64,000 nucleotides of DNA from Kiritimatiellota bacterium B12222 (GTDB lineage Bacteria; Verrucomicrobiota; Kiritimatiellia; SS1-B-03-39; UBA6053): the NCBI GenBank assembly GCA_029719485.1, contig CP120722.1, positions 3,782,001 to 3,846,000 on the forward strand, in the 5' to 3' direction. The notes under the pieces are model-generated. The model saw only the letters and a list, made by a program, of their open reading frames with translations. It searched no databases and was not told where the DNA came from. Every line of letters starts with the position of its first letter. The first letter of the stretch is position 1. A program made the position numbers and the translations under genes. This document shows, piece after piece, positions 1 to 7,501 of this stretch.

Positions 1-345
1 GGCAGCGGTTTTTACGTCAACAGCATCACCTACATTGAAAATGCCATTACCCACACCTCAGACAACGGTGCCATCGGAGGGACCGCAGATGAGTGGTGGA
101 CCTATTACACTGCAGAGGGCTCCACCTCCATACCCGGATCATGGACAGAGTCTGCTATAGGTGCGGGTGACCGTACCTTGGCCAACAATTCTTGGGATGG
201 CTGGAGTGCTACCATTGACAACAATTATCCCAGTCCAGCACCTGGTGCGGCCATCAATGCCATTCCAGAACCCACATCAATCCTTCTACTCGTCGCTGGA
301 TTAGGGATGTTTGTATGGCTTCGTCGCGCTTCATCAAGGGCATAA
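1..345 (+). CDS. PEP-CTERM surface protein, 3' end only
   Basis: An open frame enters from the left edge and ends at the TAA at 343-345, giving 114 visible residues. The C-terminus is a classic PEP-CTERM sorting signal: IPEPTS, a hydrophobic stretch (ILLLVAGLGMFVWL), then a basic tail RRASSRA. In this family the signal is recognised by an exosortase, cleaved, and the protein is moved to the cell surface or matrix. The visible part before it is rich in G, S, N, T and W, as in many beta-rich exported proteins, but no catalytic domain can be named. The last 31 bases overlap the start of the next gene, so the two are probably translationally coupled. The N-terminus and start lie outside the window. 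Confidence 0.85.
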   Translation, partial: GSGFYVNSITYIENAITHTSDNGAIGGTADEWWTYYTAEGSTSIPGSWTESAIGAGDRTLANNSWDGWSATIDNNYPSPAPGAAINAIPEPTSILLLVAGLGMFVWLRRASSRA

Positions 346-1535
346 CTCTCCTCTGCCTTCCCCTTATCTCTTTCGCTCAAGATCCTTGGGCGATTGAGGT
401 AATCTCTTATACACCGGGAAGCGACCCCGCCACCGGATACGATCTACCAGACAATGCGCTGGGACGTCCGACGACGGAAACCTATGCCGATTATACCGAA
501 ACCGAACCCTCCACAGTCGTGGTACCGGTTTATTCGGCCTGGGATTTTTCTGAACTCATTTCCATAGGGGAAGGTGGCTCTATTGTCTTGCGCATGGGTC
601 AAGCGATCACCGATGATCCCACCCACCCCTACGGCACAGATCTCCTCATCTTTTCCTACACCTTCATCAATGGAGCCGGATTATACGATCAGGTCATTCA
701 AGACCCCACCCTCTATACCCTCCCCGACAGTGCCACCATCGCCCTCTACACTGATGGTAAATGGGGCAAAGTTTCGTTGAGTGCAGACGGGAGTACGTGG
801 TATGATTTTCCCAGTCAGTTCGATTTACCCCGCCTCCTCCCCACCTTGGGACGGGTATGGACAGGAAGTGACTGGGGACAATTCACCGACCCCACCCTTC
901 CTCCAGATCCTGCGTTAACCTTAAGTGAACTGGCAGGGATGAATCTGGCCGAACTGTGCCGTCGTTACCGTGGAGGCGCGGGTGGAGCCGGCTTAGATCT
1001 CGCAGACCTCATCCCTCCCGCAACTGGATCTTTGCCGACCTCCTTCTCGTATGTGCGCATATCCGTCCCCGATGATGGCGATGAGAACACCAACTATCGC
1101 ATCGAAATTGATGCTGTGACCGTGGTGGCTCCGGCTTCAGCCTACACCCGCTGGACCCAAGAACATTTCAATTGGGTGGAGGCCCCCGAGTTGGAAAATC
1201 CCAGCGCAGACCCCGAGGAAGACCTCTTCACCAACTGGCAGGAATTTGCACGCGGTGGCGATCCCTTGGTAACGGACCTCTCTTTATGGACGCCTGAAAT
1301 CACCCTTTCACAGTCCGTACTGAGCTACACCTTGCCTCAGTCTGCCGAGGAAGCTCCTTGGGAAATTGAAATGACAGCCCTGCTGGGTGAAGAGAGTAAC
1401 TGGCAAGCTTTGTCTCCTCAACCCACCCCGACAGACCTCTGGTCAGGTGATGACATTGAACGTGAAGTCACCCTTCCGATTCCCAGCGAAGACGCTCCTC
1501 AATTTTTCAGACTGCACTTGCAGGATCCAGAATGA
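315..1535 (+). CDS. Exported protein of unknown function
   Basis: This encodes 406 residues with a typical signal peptide (hydrophobic core ITLLCLPLISFA, probable cleavage after FAQ). The mature part is acidic and aromatic-rich, with no catalytic motif I recognise. The middle section (LLIFSYTFINGAG, then KVSLSADGSTWYDFP) resembles beta-sandwich discoidin-like surface proteins, but that is only an impression. The C-terminal 80 residues end in QFFRLHL, an ending similar to the exported protein at 49164-51515. The gene starts inside the end of the PEP-CTERM gene and its stop overlaps the start of the pseudopilin gene by 4 bases, so the three form a tight unit. Function is unknown. Confidence 0.8.
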   Translation: MASSRFIKGITLLCLPLISFAQDPWAIEVISYTPGSDPATGYDLPDNALGRPTTETYADYTETEPSTVVVPVYSAWDFSELISIGEGGSIVLRMGQAITDDPTHPYGTDLLIFSYTFINGAGLYDQVIQDPTLYTLPDSATIALYTDGKWGKVSLSADGSTWYDFPSQFDLPRLLPTLGRVWTGSDWGQFTDPTLPPDPALTLSELAGMNLAELCRRYRGGAGGAGLDLADLIPPATGSLPTSFSYVRISVPDDGDENTNYRIEIDAVTVVAPASAYTRWTQEHFNWVEAPELENPSADPEEDLFTNWQEFARGGDPLVTDLSLWTPEITLSQSVLSYTLPQSAEEAPWEIEMTALLGEESNWQALSPQPTPTDLWSGDDIEREVTLPIPSEDAPQFFRLHLQDPE

Positions 1536-2245
1536 AAAAGGCATTTACCCTCATCGAAATGCTGGTGGTGGTCGCCATTCTCTCATTGCTCCTCATGATG
1601 ACCGTGCCTGTCGTGTCTTCGGTTTTAAAACGCGGGCAAGCCACCCAATGCTTAGCCAACCTGCGTGCCATGGCCCAAGGAGTCAGTGTATACACTGCTG
1701 AACATCAAGGCGCCTTCCCTCCCGCATTGGTTCAAACCGCCAGCGGCTCGCAGGCATGGGATTTTTTCATCACCGGATCCGGCGACAGTCAACAAATTGA
1801 ACCCGGATGGATTTGGCGCGAATATGGTCTCAATCGCATCCTGCAATGTCCGAGTTTCAAAGGCGCAGACAACTGGCAGGGTGAAGCGTATACGGGCTAC
1901 AATTACAACAGTAGTTTTCTCGGGGGCATGCAAATCGAAGTGCGTGGCCGCCTCATTCGGGATATCCCCAGTAGCAACATTATGAACGTCATGTCCCCTG
2001 CAAGCACCGCCCTGTTTGGTGACGGTGAATACGCCAGTGGTGCAAATAAATTTATGCGCTCCCCCTATCCCGGAGACTTAGATGCTGATTTTGCATCGAG
2101 AGATGCCGGGACCCAAGGTTTTCGACATCATAATAAAACCCATGTGGCCTTTGTGGATGGACATGTCGAAAGTCGCGCTCCCCTAAGAGAAGGTCTCAGC
2201 ACTGGATTTTTGTCAGAAGACAACGATCTGTACGATCTGGATTAA
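1532..2245 (+). CDS. Type II secretion-type pseudopilin, H-X9-DG protein
   Basis: The 237-residue product starts with a prepilin signal, MKKAFTLIEMLVVVAIL, with the TLIE methylation/cleavage motif and a hydrophobic helix to about residue 27. Near the C-terminus (about residues 205-220) HHNKTHVAFVDGH fits the H-X9-DG signature exactly: His, nine residues, then DG. This family of pseudopilins is much expanded in Verrucomicrobiota, Planctomycetota and Lentisphaerota and is often encoded next to exported proteins, as here. A prepilin peptidase would process it; none is encoded in the window. The start ATG overlaps the previous stop (ATGA). Function is probably in secretion or surface display, by inference. 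Confidence 0.9.
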   Translation: MKKAFTLIEMLVVVAILSLLLMMTVPVVSSVLKRGQATQCLANLRAMAQGVSVYTAEHQGAFPPALVQTASGSQAWDFFITGSGDSQQIEPGWIWREYGLNRILQCPSFKGADNWQGEAYTGYNYNSSFLGGMQIEVRGRLIRDIPSSNIMNVMSPASTALFGDGEYASGANKFMRSPYPGDLDADFASRDAGTQGFRHHNKTHVAFVDGHVESRAPLREGLSTGFLSEDNDLYDLD

Positions 2246-2258
2246 TTCCCACGCCTTG

Positions 2259-2288
2259 TTGATTACAGAAATCAAACAGATTTATAAG
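2259..2288 (+). promoter_or_regulatory. Putative sigma-70 promoter of the SPFH operon
   Basis: A -35-like TTGATT (2259-2264) is followed after 18 bases by TATAAG (2283-2288). It sits in the 107-base gap before the SPFH pair, with about 65 bases of leader to the ATG at 2353. The SD AAAGGAG lies just before that ATG. Confidence 0.4.
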
Positions 2289-2352
2289 TGCGTGACCCAC
2301 ATGCATTTGCTATGGTGCACTCCTGTTCGTCAAAAATCAAAAGGAGTGGAAC

Positions 2353-3357
2353 ATGTTAGTTGTAGGAATATTTTTAGGCTTTGCGATCTACGCAGCCTTC
2401 CGGATATTCATATCCGGTTTTTATACGGTAAAACCCGCAGAACGCGCGGTCATCACCAGCTTTGGTCGCGCTGTGCGTATGGGCAATTCGGTGGTAAGTG
2501 CTTCCGATGCCCATATGTCTGAGGAAGAAAAAGAACGATATCGTTACCCTGTTTTAAAGGTGGTTTCTCCTGGAGGACCTTACTTTAAATGGCCCTGGCA
2601 ACGAGTTCATAAAGTGAGCGTGGCTACGCAAACAGTCGATATCACTTGGGATCCAAGCAAAGCACAAAATACCATTGAAGCGGTGACCAAGGATAACTTA
2701 ACTACCGGGGTCAACGGACAACTCCGCTACCGCATCAGCGAAAACAACCTCTACCCTTTCCTTTTCGGTGTCACCAGCCCTCTCGAACATGTGATGGGAT
2801 TTTTTGTTTCCGTCTTACGTGAACGTATCGCCAATTTTGAAGATCCTAAAGGTGCAGAATTACTCGCCGCAGCAGGTGACGATGAAGAAGCGGGTGAAGG
2901 CACCACCGTCGAACTGTCTGAAGGTGTGTCCATCAATGACCTGCGCAAAAATCTTCCACTCCTGAACCAATATATGGAACAGCAGTGCGAAGGAACGGTC
3001 ATGCGCTATGGCATCGAATTGGATGCCGCCTTGATCACAGAAATCGATCCGCCCCCGGAAGTGGATCGCGCCCTGTCTGCGATTAACAGTACCCGCAACC
3101 AAGTCGCTGCGGATATCAGTACTGCCCGGGCCGATGCCGAACAGCAGATTACCATGAGTAATCGCGCCGTAGACATCTCCACCAATAACGCAGAAGCAGA
3201 AGTAGCTCCTTTGAAGGAGTTGGCCACCACCCTGACCCAGGTCAAATCCGAGGGCGGTTCCTCCGCACTCAAGGCCTACCTGCGAAATATGCGTCTGCCC
3301 TTGCTGGAACGCACCCGCCGCATCATTGAAACCCCCACAAAAGGAGCTTCACTATGA
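2353..3357 (+). CDS. SPFH/Band 7 membrane protein, first of a pair
   Basis: The product has 334 residues: an N-terminal membrane helix (about 2-22), an SPFH/Band 7 domain (about 25-240) and an Ala/Glu/Gln-rich coiled-coil segment (about 240-300) of the stomatin/HflK type. An acidic insertion (GDDEEAGEGTTVE) interrupts the domain near residues 172-185. SPFH proteins form large rings on the inner membrane that organise membrane domains or control proteases. The SD AAAGGAG supports this start. The stop overlaps the start of the next SPFH gene by 4 bases, so the two products probably assemble together like HflK and HflC. They are not convincingly HflKC: the order and lengths differ and no hflX or FtsH gene is nearby. 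Confidence 0.85.
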   Translation: MLVVGIFLGFAIYAAFRIFISGFYTVKPAERAVITSFGRAVRMGNSVVSASDAHMSEEEKERYRYPVLKVVSPGGPYFKWPWQRVHKVSVATQTVDITWDPSKAQNTIEAVTKDNLTTGVNGQLRYRISENNLYPFLFGVTSPLEHVMGFFVSVLRERIANFEDPKGAELLAAAGDDEEAGEGTTVELSEGVSINDLRKNLPLLNQYMEQQCEGTVMRYGIELDAALITEIDPPPEVDRALSAINSTRNQVAADISTARADAEQQITMSNRAVDISTNNAEAEVAPLKELATTLTQVKSEGGSSALKAYLRNMRLPLLERTRRIIETPTKGASL

Positions 3358-4265
3358 CCCTTATCCCTGGAATTGTCATCGGATTATTTTTAGTCCCGAT
3401 CATCATGCAACTCGCCAAAACCTTTGGTCTGTTTGCGATTGTCCAAGAGTCGGAAGCCCAAGTGTTTGTGCTCTTCGGAAAAGTAAAAGGTACCCTGGAT
3501 GAACCCGGCCTCCGCTGGCCCATCAAACAATTCGGTCCCAGCGCCTTGTTGATTCCTTTCTTCGGAAAGATCTACAAAGTAAACACGGCCATGCGCCAAC
3601 ACTACTTACGTAGCCAAATGGTTAACTCAGAAGAAGGAACCCCCATGGGCGTGGGTATTTGGTATGAAATGCAGGTAAATGACCCCGTGTCCTACCTCTT
3701 CACCAATACCAATCCCGACGGATCTCTACAGGCGAACGTCGCCAGCTCGACCATTTCTGTGCTCAGTAATCTGGAAATGGAAAAGATGCTCGAAGACCGC
3801 CATACCCTCAGTCGCACGGTACGCAAAAGTGTATCGCCGCTATCAGAGAAATGGGGATACCGTCTCGGGTCGGTCTACATTCGGAAAGTGGCCTTCACCG
3901 ATTCACAGATGGTGGATAACATCACCGACAAAGTCGTGAAACGTTTGGTACAGGTCACTTCAGCTATGAAACAGGATGGCGAAAATCGGGTGGGATTGAT
4001 CCAATCCGAAACCGCCAAAAAAGTTTCACAAAAAATGGCGGAAGCCGGGGCCGCCCGTCCTCGGATTGTGGGAAGTTCCCTCAACCAAATCGCCCAAAAA
4101 GATGCCGAAGTCATGCAAGCGGTCCTCGAAGTAATGGAAACCGAAAGACTCCTGAAATCAAAAGCAGAAGTGGATCTGGTGCCGGAAGGCATCTCCATCA
4201 TGGCAACCTTGGGAGAATCTGCGCAAACCCGCAACTCCGGAGCCCCCCCTCCGTTGTCGGTCTAA
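3354..4265 (+). CDS. SPFH/Band 7 membrane protein, second of a pair
   Basis: The 303-residue product has an N-terminal hydrophobic helix (about 4-30), an SPFH domain (about 30-215; FAIVQESEAQVFVLFGKV is the typical entry) and a helical C-terminal part rich in Ala, Glu, Gln and Lys. It ends in a Pro-rich tail (GAPPPLSV). Its sequence differs clearly from the upstream SPFH protein, so this is an old pair rather than a recent duplication. The 4-base ATGA overlap implies coupled translation and equal amounts. A strong terminator follows 10 bases after the stop, closing a two-gene operon. The exact role (membrane microdomain scaffold or protease regulator) cannot be told from sequence. Confidence 0.85.
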   Translation: MTLIPGIVIGLFLVPIIMQLAKTFGLFAIVQESEAQVFVLFGKVKGTLDEPGLRWPIKQFGPSALLIPFFGKIYKVNTAMRQHYLRSQMVNSEEGTPMGVGIWYEMQVNDPVSYLFTNTNPDGSLQANVASSTISVLSNLEMEKMLEDRHTLSRTVRKSVSPLSEKWGYRLGSVYIRKVAFTDSQMVDNITDKVVKRLVQVTSAMKQDGENRVGLIQSETAKKVSQKMAEAGAARPRIVGSSLNQIAQKDAEVMQAVLEVMETERLLKSKAEVDLVPEGISIMATLGESAQTRNSGAPPPLSV

Positions 4266-4275
4266 TCCCAAACTA

Positions 4276-4311
4276 AAAACACCCGACCTCAAAAAGGTCG
4301 GGTGTTTTTTT
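4276..4311 (+). terminator. Rho-independent terminator after the SPFH pair
   Basis: Perfect stem AACACCCGACCT / AGGTCGGGTGTT around a short CAAAA loop, followed by a run of seven T. The A-run on the left side means it could also stop transcripts arriving on the minus strand from the ExbD operon. Confidence 0.92.
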
Positions 4312-4533
4312 GCCTACAGGGTTTCTCGAAACCAGGCAATCCTGCAGAGGGTTTCATTTTATCTGAGGCTTCAAGAGCCGTCGGCTTGACAAAGCCGCGG
4401 CCACCGCGCGGAAAAGCCTCACAAAGAACGAATCTACCCGAAAGCGAAGCTCCTCTGCCTTCCTCATGTAGATCAACGGAAGAGCCATGGAAACAAAGGG
4501 TGGCGCGACTCTCTTTAGACGCTTGCCATGCGT
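4312..4533. other. Intergenic stretch between convergent operons
   Basis: No gene is supported here. It holds GC-rich short palindromes around 4390-4420 (CCGCGG and CGCGCGG close together) and some low-quality open frames that run through the terminator. I see no RNA gene. Confidence 0.5.
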
Positions 4534-4944
4534 TCACTCCACGGAGAGTAAACTCACGTTGTCTAAACCGCTTTTCTTCAGCAAATTTAATAGCGAAACC
4601 AGTTCATGGTGCGCACTGTCACCTGTGGTCGTCACCACCATCATTTGCTCGGGATTAAGATCAGCGATTCGTTGAAAGTACATCTCCACTTGCGCCAAGG
4701 AGATCACTTGCTCGTTAAAGGTATAAAACCCTGGATGGACACCAAAGCGGGAGATGGGTTCTTCGGAGGAGCCACCACAACCAGGTCGCCACACGGACAT
4801 CTGCGATAAACGGTCGGGCACTTCAAAGGTGAGCACGAAATAAATGAGCAGTTGAAAAACCACGTCAATCATCGGCGTCATCGCGATCGTTTCTCCGGTC
4901 TGTTTCCGGGAACGTCTTCTTTGGATACGGGCAGTTGCATTCAT
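4534..4944 (-). CDS. exbD: ExbD/TolR family protein, third copy
   Basis: This 136-residue protein has a basic N-terminus (RIQRRRSRK), one membrane helix that opens with the family motif TPMIDVVFQ (the Asp carries the proton-coupling role in ExbD/TolR) and a small periplasmic domain. It is closely related to the gene just upstream: both continue LIYFVLTFE-x-PD and both carry SQM-x-VWRP, pointing to a recent tandem duplication. An AGGAGG Shine-Dalgarno sequence lies just before the ATG and fixes the start. It is the last gene of the minus-strand envelope operon. ExbD works with an ExbB/TolQ channel to turn the proton gradient into movement in the periplasm. Confidence 0.9.
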   Translation of the reverse strand: MNATARIQRRRSRKQTGETIAMTPMIDVVFQLLIYFVLTFEVPDRLSQMSVWRPGCGGSSEEPISRFGVHPGFYTFNEQVISLAQVEMYFQRIADLNPEQMMVVTTTGDSAHHELVSLLNLLKKSGLDNVSLLSVE

Positions 4945-5001
4945 ATAGGTCCTCCTGAATTTCAGAGAACCTACCCCTACCCTCGGGCAAAAGTTTAGAC
5001 T

Positions 5002-5424
5002 TTAATTTGAAGAAAGCAAACTGACGCTGGTCAGACCCGCTTTACTGAGCAAGTTCAACACCACGACCAATTTCTCATGCCGACTTTCAGCCGTGGCCAC
5101 CACAATCATATTCTGAGAGGGGTTTAAATCCGCCAGGCGATTAAATGTACGTTCCAAGGTCTCCACACTCACCCGAGTATCATTCAAGGCATAGTAGTCC
5201 TCATACACCGTAATTCGCATGAGCTCTACAGGCTCGGATGTACTCGCCGCACTTTCACCCGCAGGACGCCATACTTGCATTTGAGACATCTTGTCTGGGA
5301 TTTCGAAGGTCAGTACGAAATAAATCAGCATCTGAAAGACCACGTCAATCATGGGCGTCATCGGTACGTCTTCAATTTGACGCTTGGTGCTGCGAACCCT
5401 TCTTGTATTTTTCCGTTTACTCAC
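5002..5424 (-). CDS. exbD: ExbD/TolR family protein, second copy
   Basis: The product has 140 residues with a very basic cytoplasmic start (MSKRKNTRRVRSTKR), the membrane motif TPMIDVVFQ with its conserved Asp, and a periplasmic domain ending SVSLLSSN. It begins with GTG, preceded by AAGGG at a usable distance. It lies 11 bases downstream of the first ExbD and 57 bases upstream of its close paralogue. Against that paralogue, the membrane segment and the C-terminal tail (VSLLS) are nearly the same while the middle of the periplasmic domain differs, which would suit a heteromeric ExbD dimer. That dimer is an inference. Confidence 0.9.
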   Translation of the reverse strand: MSKRKNTRRVRSTKRQIEDVPMTPMIDVVFQMLIYFVLTFEIPDKMSQMQVWRPAGESAASTSEPVELMRITVYEDYYALNDTRVSVETLERTFNRLADLNPSQNMIVVATAESRHEKLVVVLNLLSKAGLTSVSLLSSN

Positions 5425-5435
5425 TGCGCATGCCC

Positions 5436-5846
5436 TTAGTTAGATTTTTCGATCAGCCCGACAATGTTGATTTTATAAAGCCCCTCGGAGGAACAAATGT
5501 CCATCACCCGTTTGATGTCTTTATGTTTGGTTTGTCCATCGGCATAAATCATCACCGGGACTTTTTGACCAAAACGTTTCACGGTTCCGCGAATAAGATT
5601 TTGGAAACTTGCCGGATCATAGATCGCGGTGCCCACCTGAATTTGTCCGTCCTTCAAGACTTGAGGATAAACCGTTGCGGGTTCAAATTCCTTAATTTCT
5701 TGAGCATTCGGTGCATCAGGAATGGTAATATCTTCGTCAAATTTTTCCCGCTCCAGATCCAGCGTAAACACGAAGAAAATGATCATCTGAAAGACAATGT
5801 CAATCATCGGGGTCAAATTTACAGATTCAACGGTACGCTGTTTCAT
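5436..5846 (-). CDS. exbD: ExbD/TolR family protein, first copy
   Basis: A 136-residue ExbD/TolR protein with the membrane motif LTPMIDIVFQMIIFFVFT (proton-coupling Asp in TPMID) and a periplasmic domain of about 100 residues. It diverges more than the two copies downstream: it lacks the VWRP segment and ends GLIEKSN. It lies 24 bases after the MotA/TolQ/ExbB gene, the standard exbB-exbD order, so it is likely the ancestral partner of that channel. Whether all three ExbD proteins share the one channel in this operon cannot be decided from sequence. Confidence 0.92.
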   Translation of the reverse strand: MKQRTVESVNLTPMIDIVFQMIIFFVFTLDLEREKFDEDITIPDAPNAQEIKEFEPATVYPQVLKDGQIQVGTAIYDPASFQNLIRGTVKRFGQKVPVMIYADGQTKHKDIKRVMDICSSEGLYKINIVGLIEKSN

Positions 5847-5870
5847 GAGAGCCTCTTAGAAAAGATCTGA

Positions 5871-6638
5871 TTATTCACCAACGACTTCTACATTACGCAG
5901 AATCTTGATTTCTTCCAAGGTATGCATTTCCATGGTGATAATAATGGTAGATGCACGGTTACGGAAGAAGTAGAAAAATGCCAACGCGGGAATCGCCACG
6001 AACAAACCGCAGGCGGTCGTCCACAGCGCCTGAGAAATACTCATCGCCAACGCACCACCACCGGCAGCACCTGCAGTAGACAGACCCGCGAAAGCCGCGA
6101 TCATACCTTGTACCGTACCCAACAGACCCAACATCGGAGCCAAGTTACCAACAACGTTCAAATAATTAACCCGTTGCATCAAACGTTCCTCTTCCATGGC
6201 TGCAGCCACAGATACCGCGTCCTGAATGGTTTCAAATCCTTCTTCCACATTGGAGAACCCCGCAGAGAGAATATTAGCAACGGGACATGGCTCTTCTTCA
6301 CAATGTTGGAGCGCTTTCATAACGTCTCCTTGCTCCATGGCCGCCTGGACATTATGAACCAATGTAGGAGGCATGACTTTGTTATTCCGCACGGTCAGGA
6401 ACGCATCCACAATCAAAGCCACACAGGCAATAGAAGTGAAGAAAATAGCCAACCACAAGATGATGCCTAAAATACCACCAGAAGCCACCACGTTAAAGAA
6501 AGAAGGGCTATCCGCTTCAGCCGTAACCACCATTGTTCCTGCCGCAGGTTCCGCACCCTCTTGGGCCAATGCGATCATACCGGTGTAAAATGCGCTGGTA
6601 GCCAGCCCGAAAATCAAACTTGTTTTTTTAGACATCAT
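5871..6638 (-). CDS. MotA/TolQ/ExbB proton channel protein
   Basis: The 255-residue product has a signal-like first helix (about 5-25) followed by a short AQEG-rich periplasmic stretch, then three membrane helices typical of ExbB/TolQ. The signature ..VVGNLAPMLGLLGTVQGMI.. lies around residues 155-175 and ALWTTACGLFVAIPA at about 205-225. It forms the stator pore through which protons drive ExbD. The extra N-terminal segment is common in ExbB-like proteins of this bacterial group. An AGGAG sits 3 bases before the first ATG and 6 before the second, so translation may begin one codon later. It follows two exported TPR genes in the same operon, suggesting a Tol/Ton-like energised envelope complex. 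Confidence 0.92.
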   Translation of the reverse strand: MMSKKTSLIFGLATSAFYTGMIALAQEGAEPAAGTMVVTAEADSPSFFNVVASGGILGIILWLAIFFTSIACVALIVDAFLTVRNNKVMPPTLVHNVQAAMEQGDVMKALQHCEEEPCPVANILSAGFSNVEEGFETIQDAVSVAAAMEEERLMQRVNYLNVVGNLAPMLGLLGTVQGMIAAFAGLSTAGAAGGGALAMSISQALWTTACGLFVAIPALAFFYFFRNRASTIIITMEMHTLEEIKILRNVEVVGE

Positions 6639-6683
6639 GTACTCCTATAAGTCTCTACAATAATAATTTTAATAAAGTGTTAA

Positions 6684-7490
6684 TCAGCTGCCAATGGGTT
6701 TGCTGGCGTATTCGCTATCGGGATAGGTCTCCTTAAGCAAGGTAGAATATTTGCGCAAGCGTCCGGTATCGCCAATGTTAGCAAACATGGTCGCTGTTTT
6801 ATACAAGGCTTCTGCCCGCAAGTCCGCATTATCACCAAAGAAATATTCTGCCCGGAGGTAATCCAATACCGCTAATTTGTAGTCTTTCCGACTCGCTTTG
6901 AGATCACCACGCACAATCAACGCTCGTGCCTTGCGCTCCGCAGTGCTATCAGGACTTTTTAACACCATGGTTAATTGCTCTTCCAACCCTGCAATGTCCC
7001 CACTGCTCACCTTCACATCCCACTGTACTTTTTCCATAAATGGGAAAAAGGTCAGCATGTTGTCGCCGTAAATTTTTTGAATGCCATCCAATGTGGATTT
7101 GGCTTCAAAGATCTTGTCATTTTCTAACTGAATCAAGGCCAATTTCTCAGCGGCAAAGGCATCCCAACTTTGATAGCGGGAGGACTGAATCACTTCGGCC
7201 AATATAACAGCCGCTTCATCATCTTTTCCCTGCTGAATCAACGCTTGCGCCTGAGCAATCTCATCAGGTTTAATCCCTACCGCTTGCAAGTATTGCTCGG
7301 TGGTAATGTCACGCGATTGCCCTTGTACGGTTACCACGAGATCACCATTAGAACGCACCCGGATTTTTTCAACTTCCACCTTACTTCCATTTGGAGCAAT
7401 CACATAGGCTTGCGCCATCAGTAGAGAAGGAAGCACAACAAGCGCACAACCTGTGGCCAATCGTTTAAGAGTAATTTTGCTTATATTCAT
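6684..7490 (-). CDS. Exported TPR-like protein of the ExbB/ExbD operon
   Basis: The 268-residue product has a signal peptide (ATGCALVVLPSLLMA, cleavage near AQA), a short beta-like segment (residues 28-60) and then helical repeats of TPR type to the end, with YKTATMF.. and YLRAEYFFGD.. pairs. TPR proteins act as protein-binding scaffolds. The SD AAGGAAA supports the start. It lies 11 bases after the large TPR gene and 45 bases before the channel gene, so it is probably a periplasmic adaptor for the ExbB/ExbD motor. No catalytic motif is seen and the partner is unknown. Confidence 0.8.
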   Translation of the reverse strand: MNISKITLKRLATGCALVVLPSLLMAQAYVIAPNGSKVEVEKIRVRSNGDLVVTVQGQSRDITTEQYLQAVGIKPDEIAQAQALIQQGKDDEAAVILAEVIQSSRYQSWDAFAAEKLALIQLENDKIFEAKSTLDGIQKIYGDNMLTFFPFMEKVQWDVKVSSGDIAGLEEQLTMVLKSPDSTAERKARALIVRGDLKASRKDYKLAVLDYLRAEYFFGDNADLRAEALYKTATMFANIGDTGRLRKYSTLLKETYPDSEYASKPIGS

Positions 7491-7501
7491 AACGGTTTCC
7501 T

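Noticed and set aside
2256..2522. 88-residue ORF spanning the SPFH promoter
   Set aside because: Overlaps promoter and SD and runs out of frame into the SPFH gene.
2353..4265. HflK/HflC assignment for the SPFH pair
   Set aside because: Sizes, order and neighbours do not fit, and the sequences lack features I could confirm as HflKC.
4302..4658. 118-residue plus-strand ORF over the terminator
   Set aside because: It begins in the T-run of the terminator and then covers the ExbD gene antisense; composition does not look like a protein.
5922..6470. 182-residue plus-strand ORF antisense to the ExbB-type gene
   Set aside because: Shadow frame, low-complexity His/Arg/Gln-rich; no SD.
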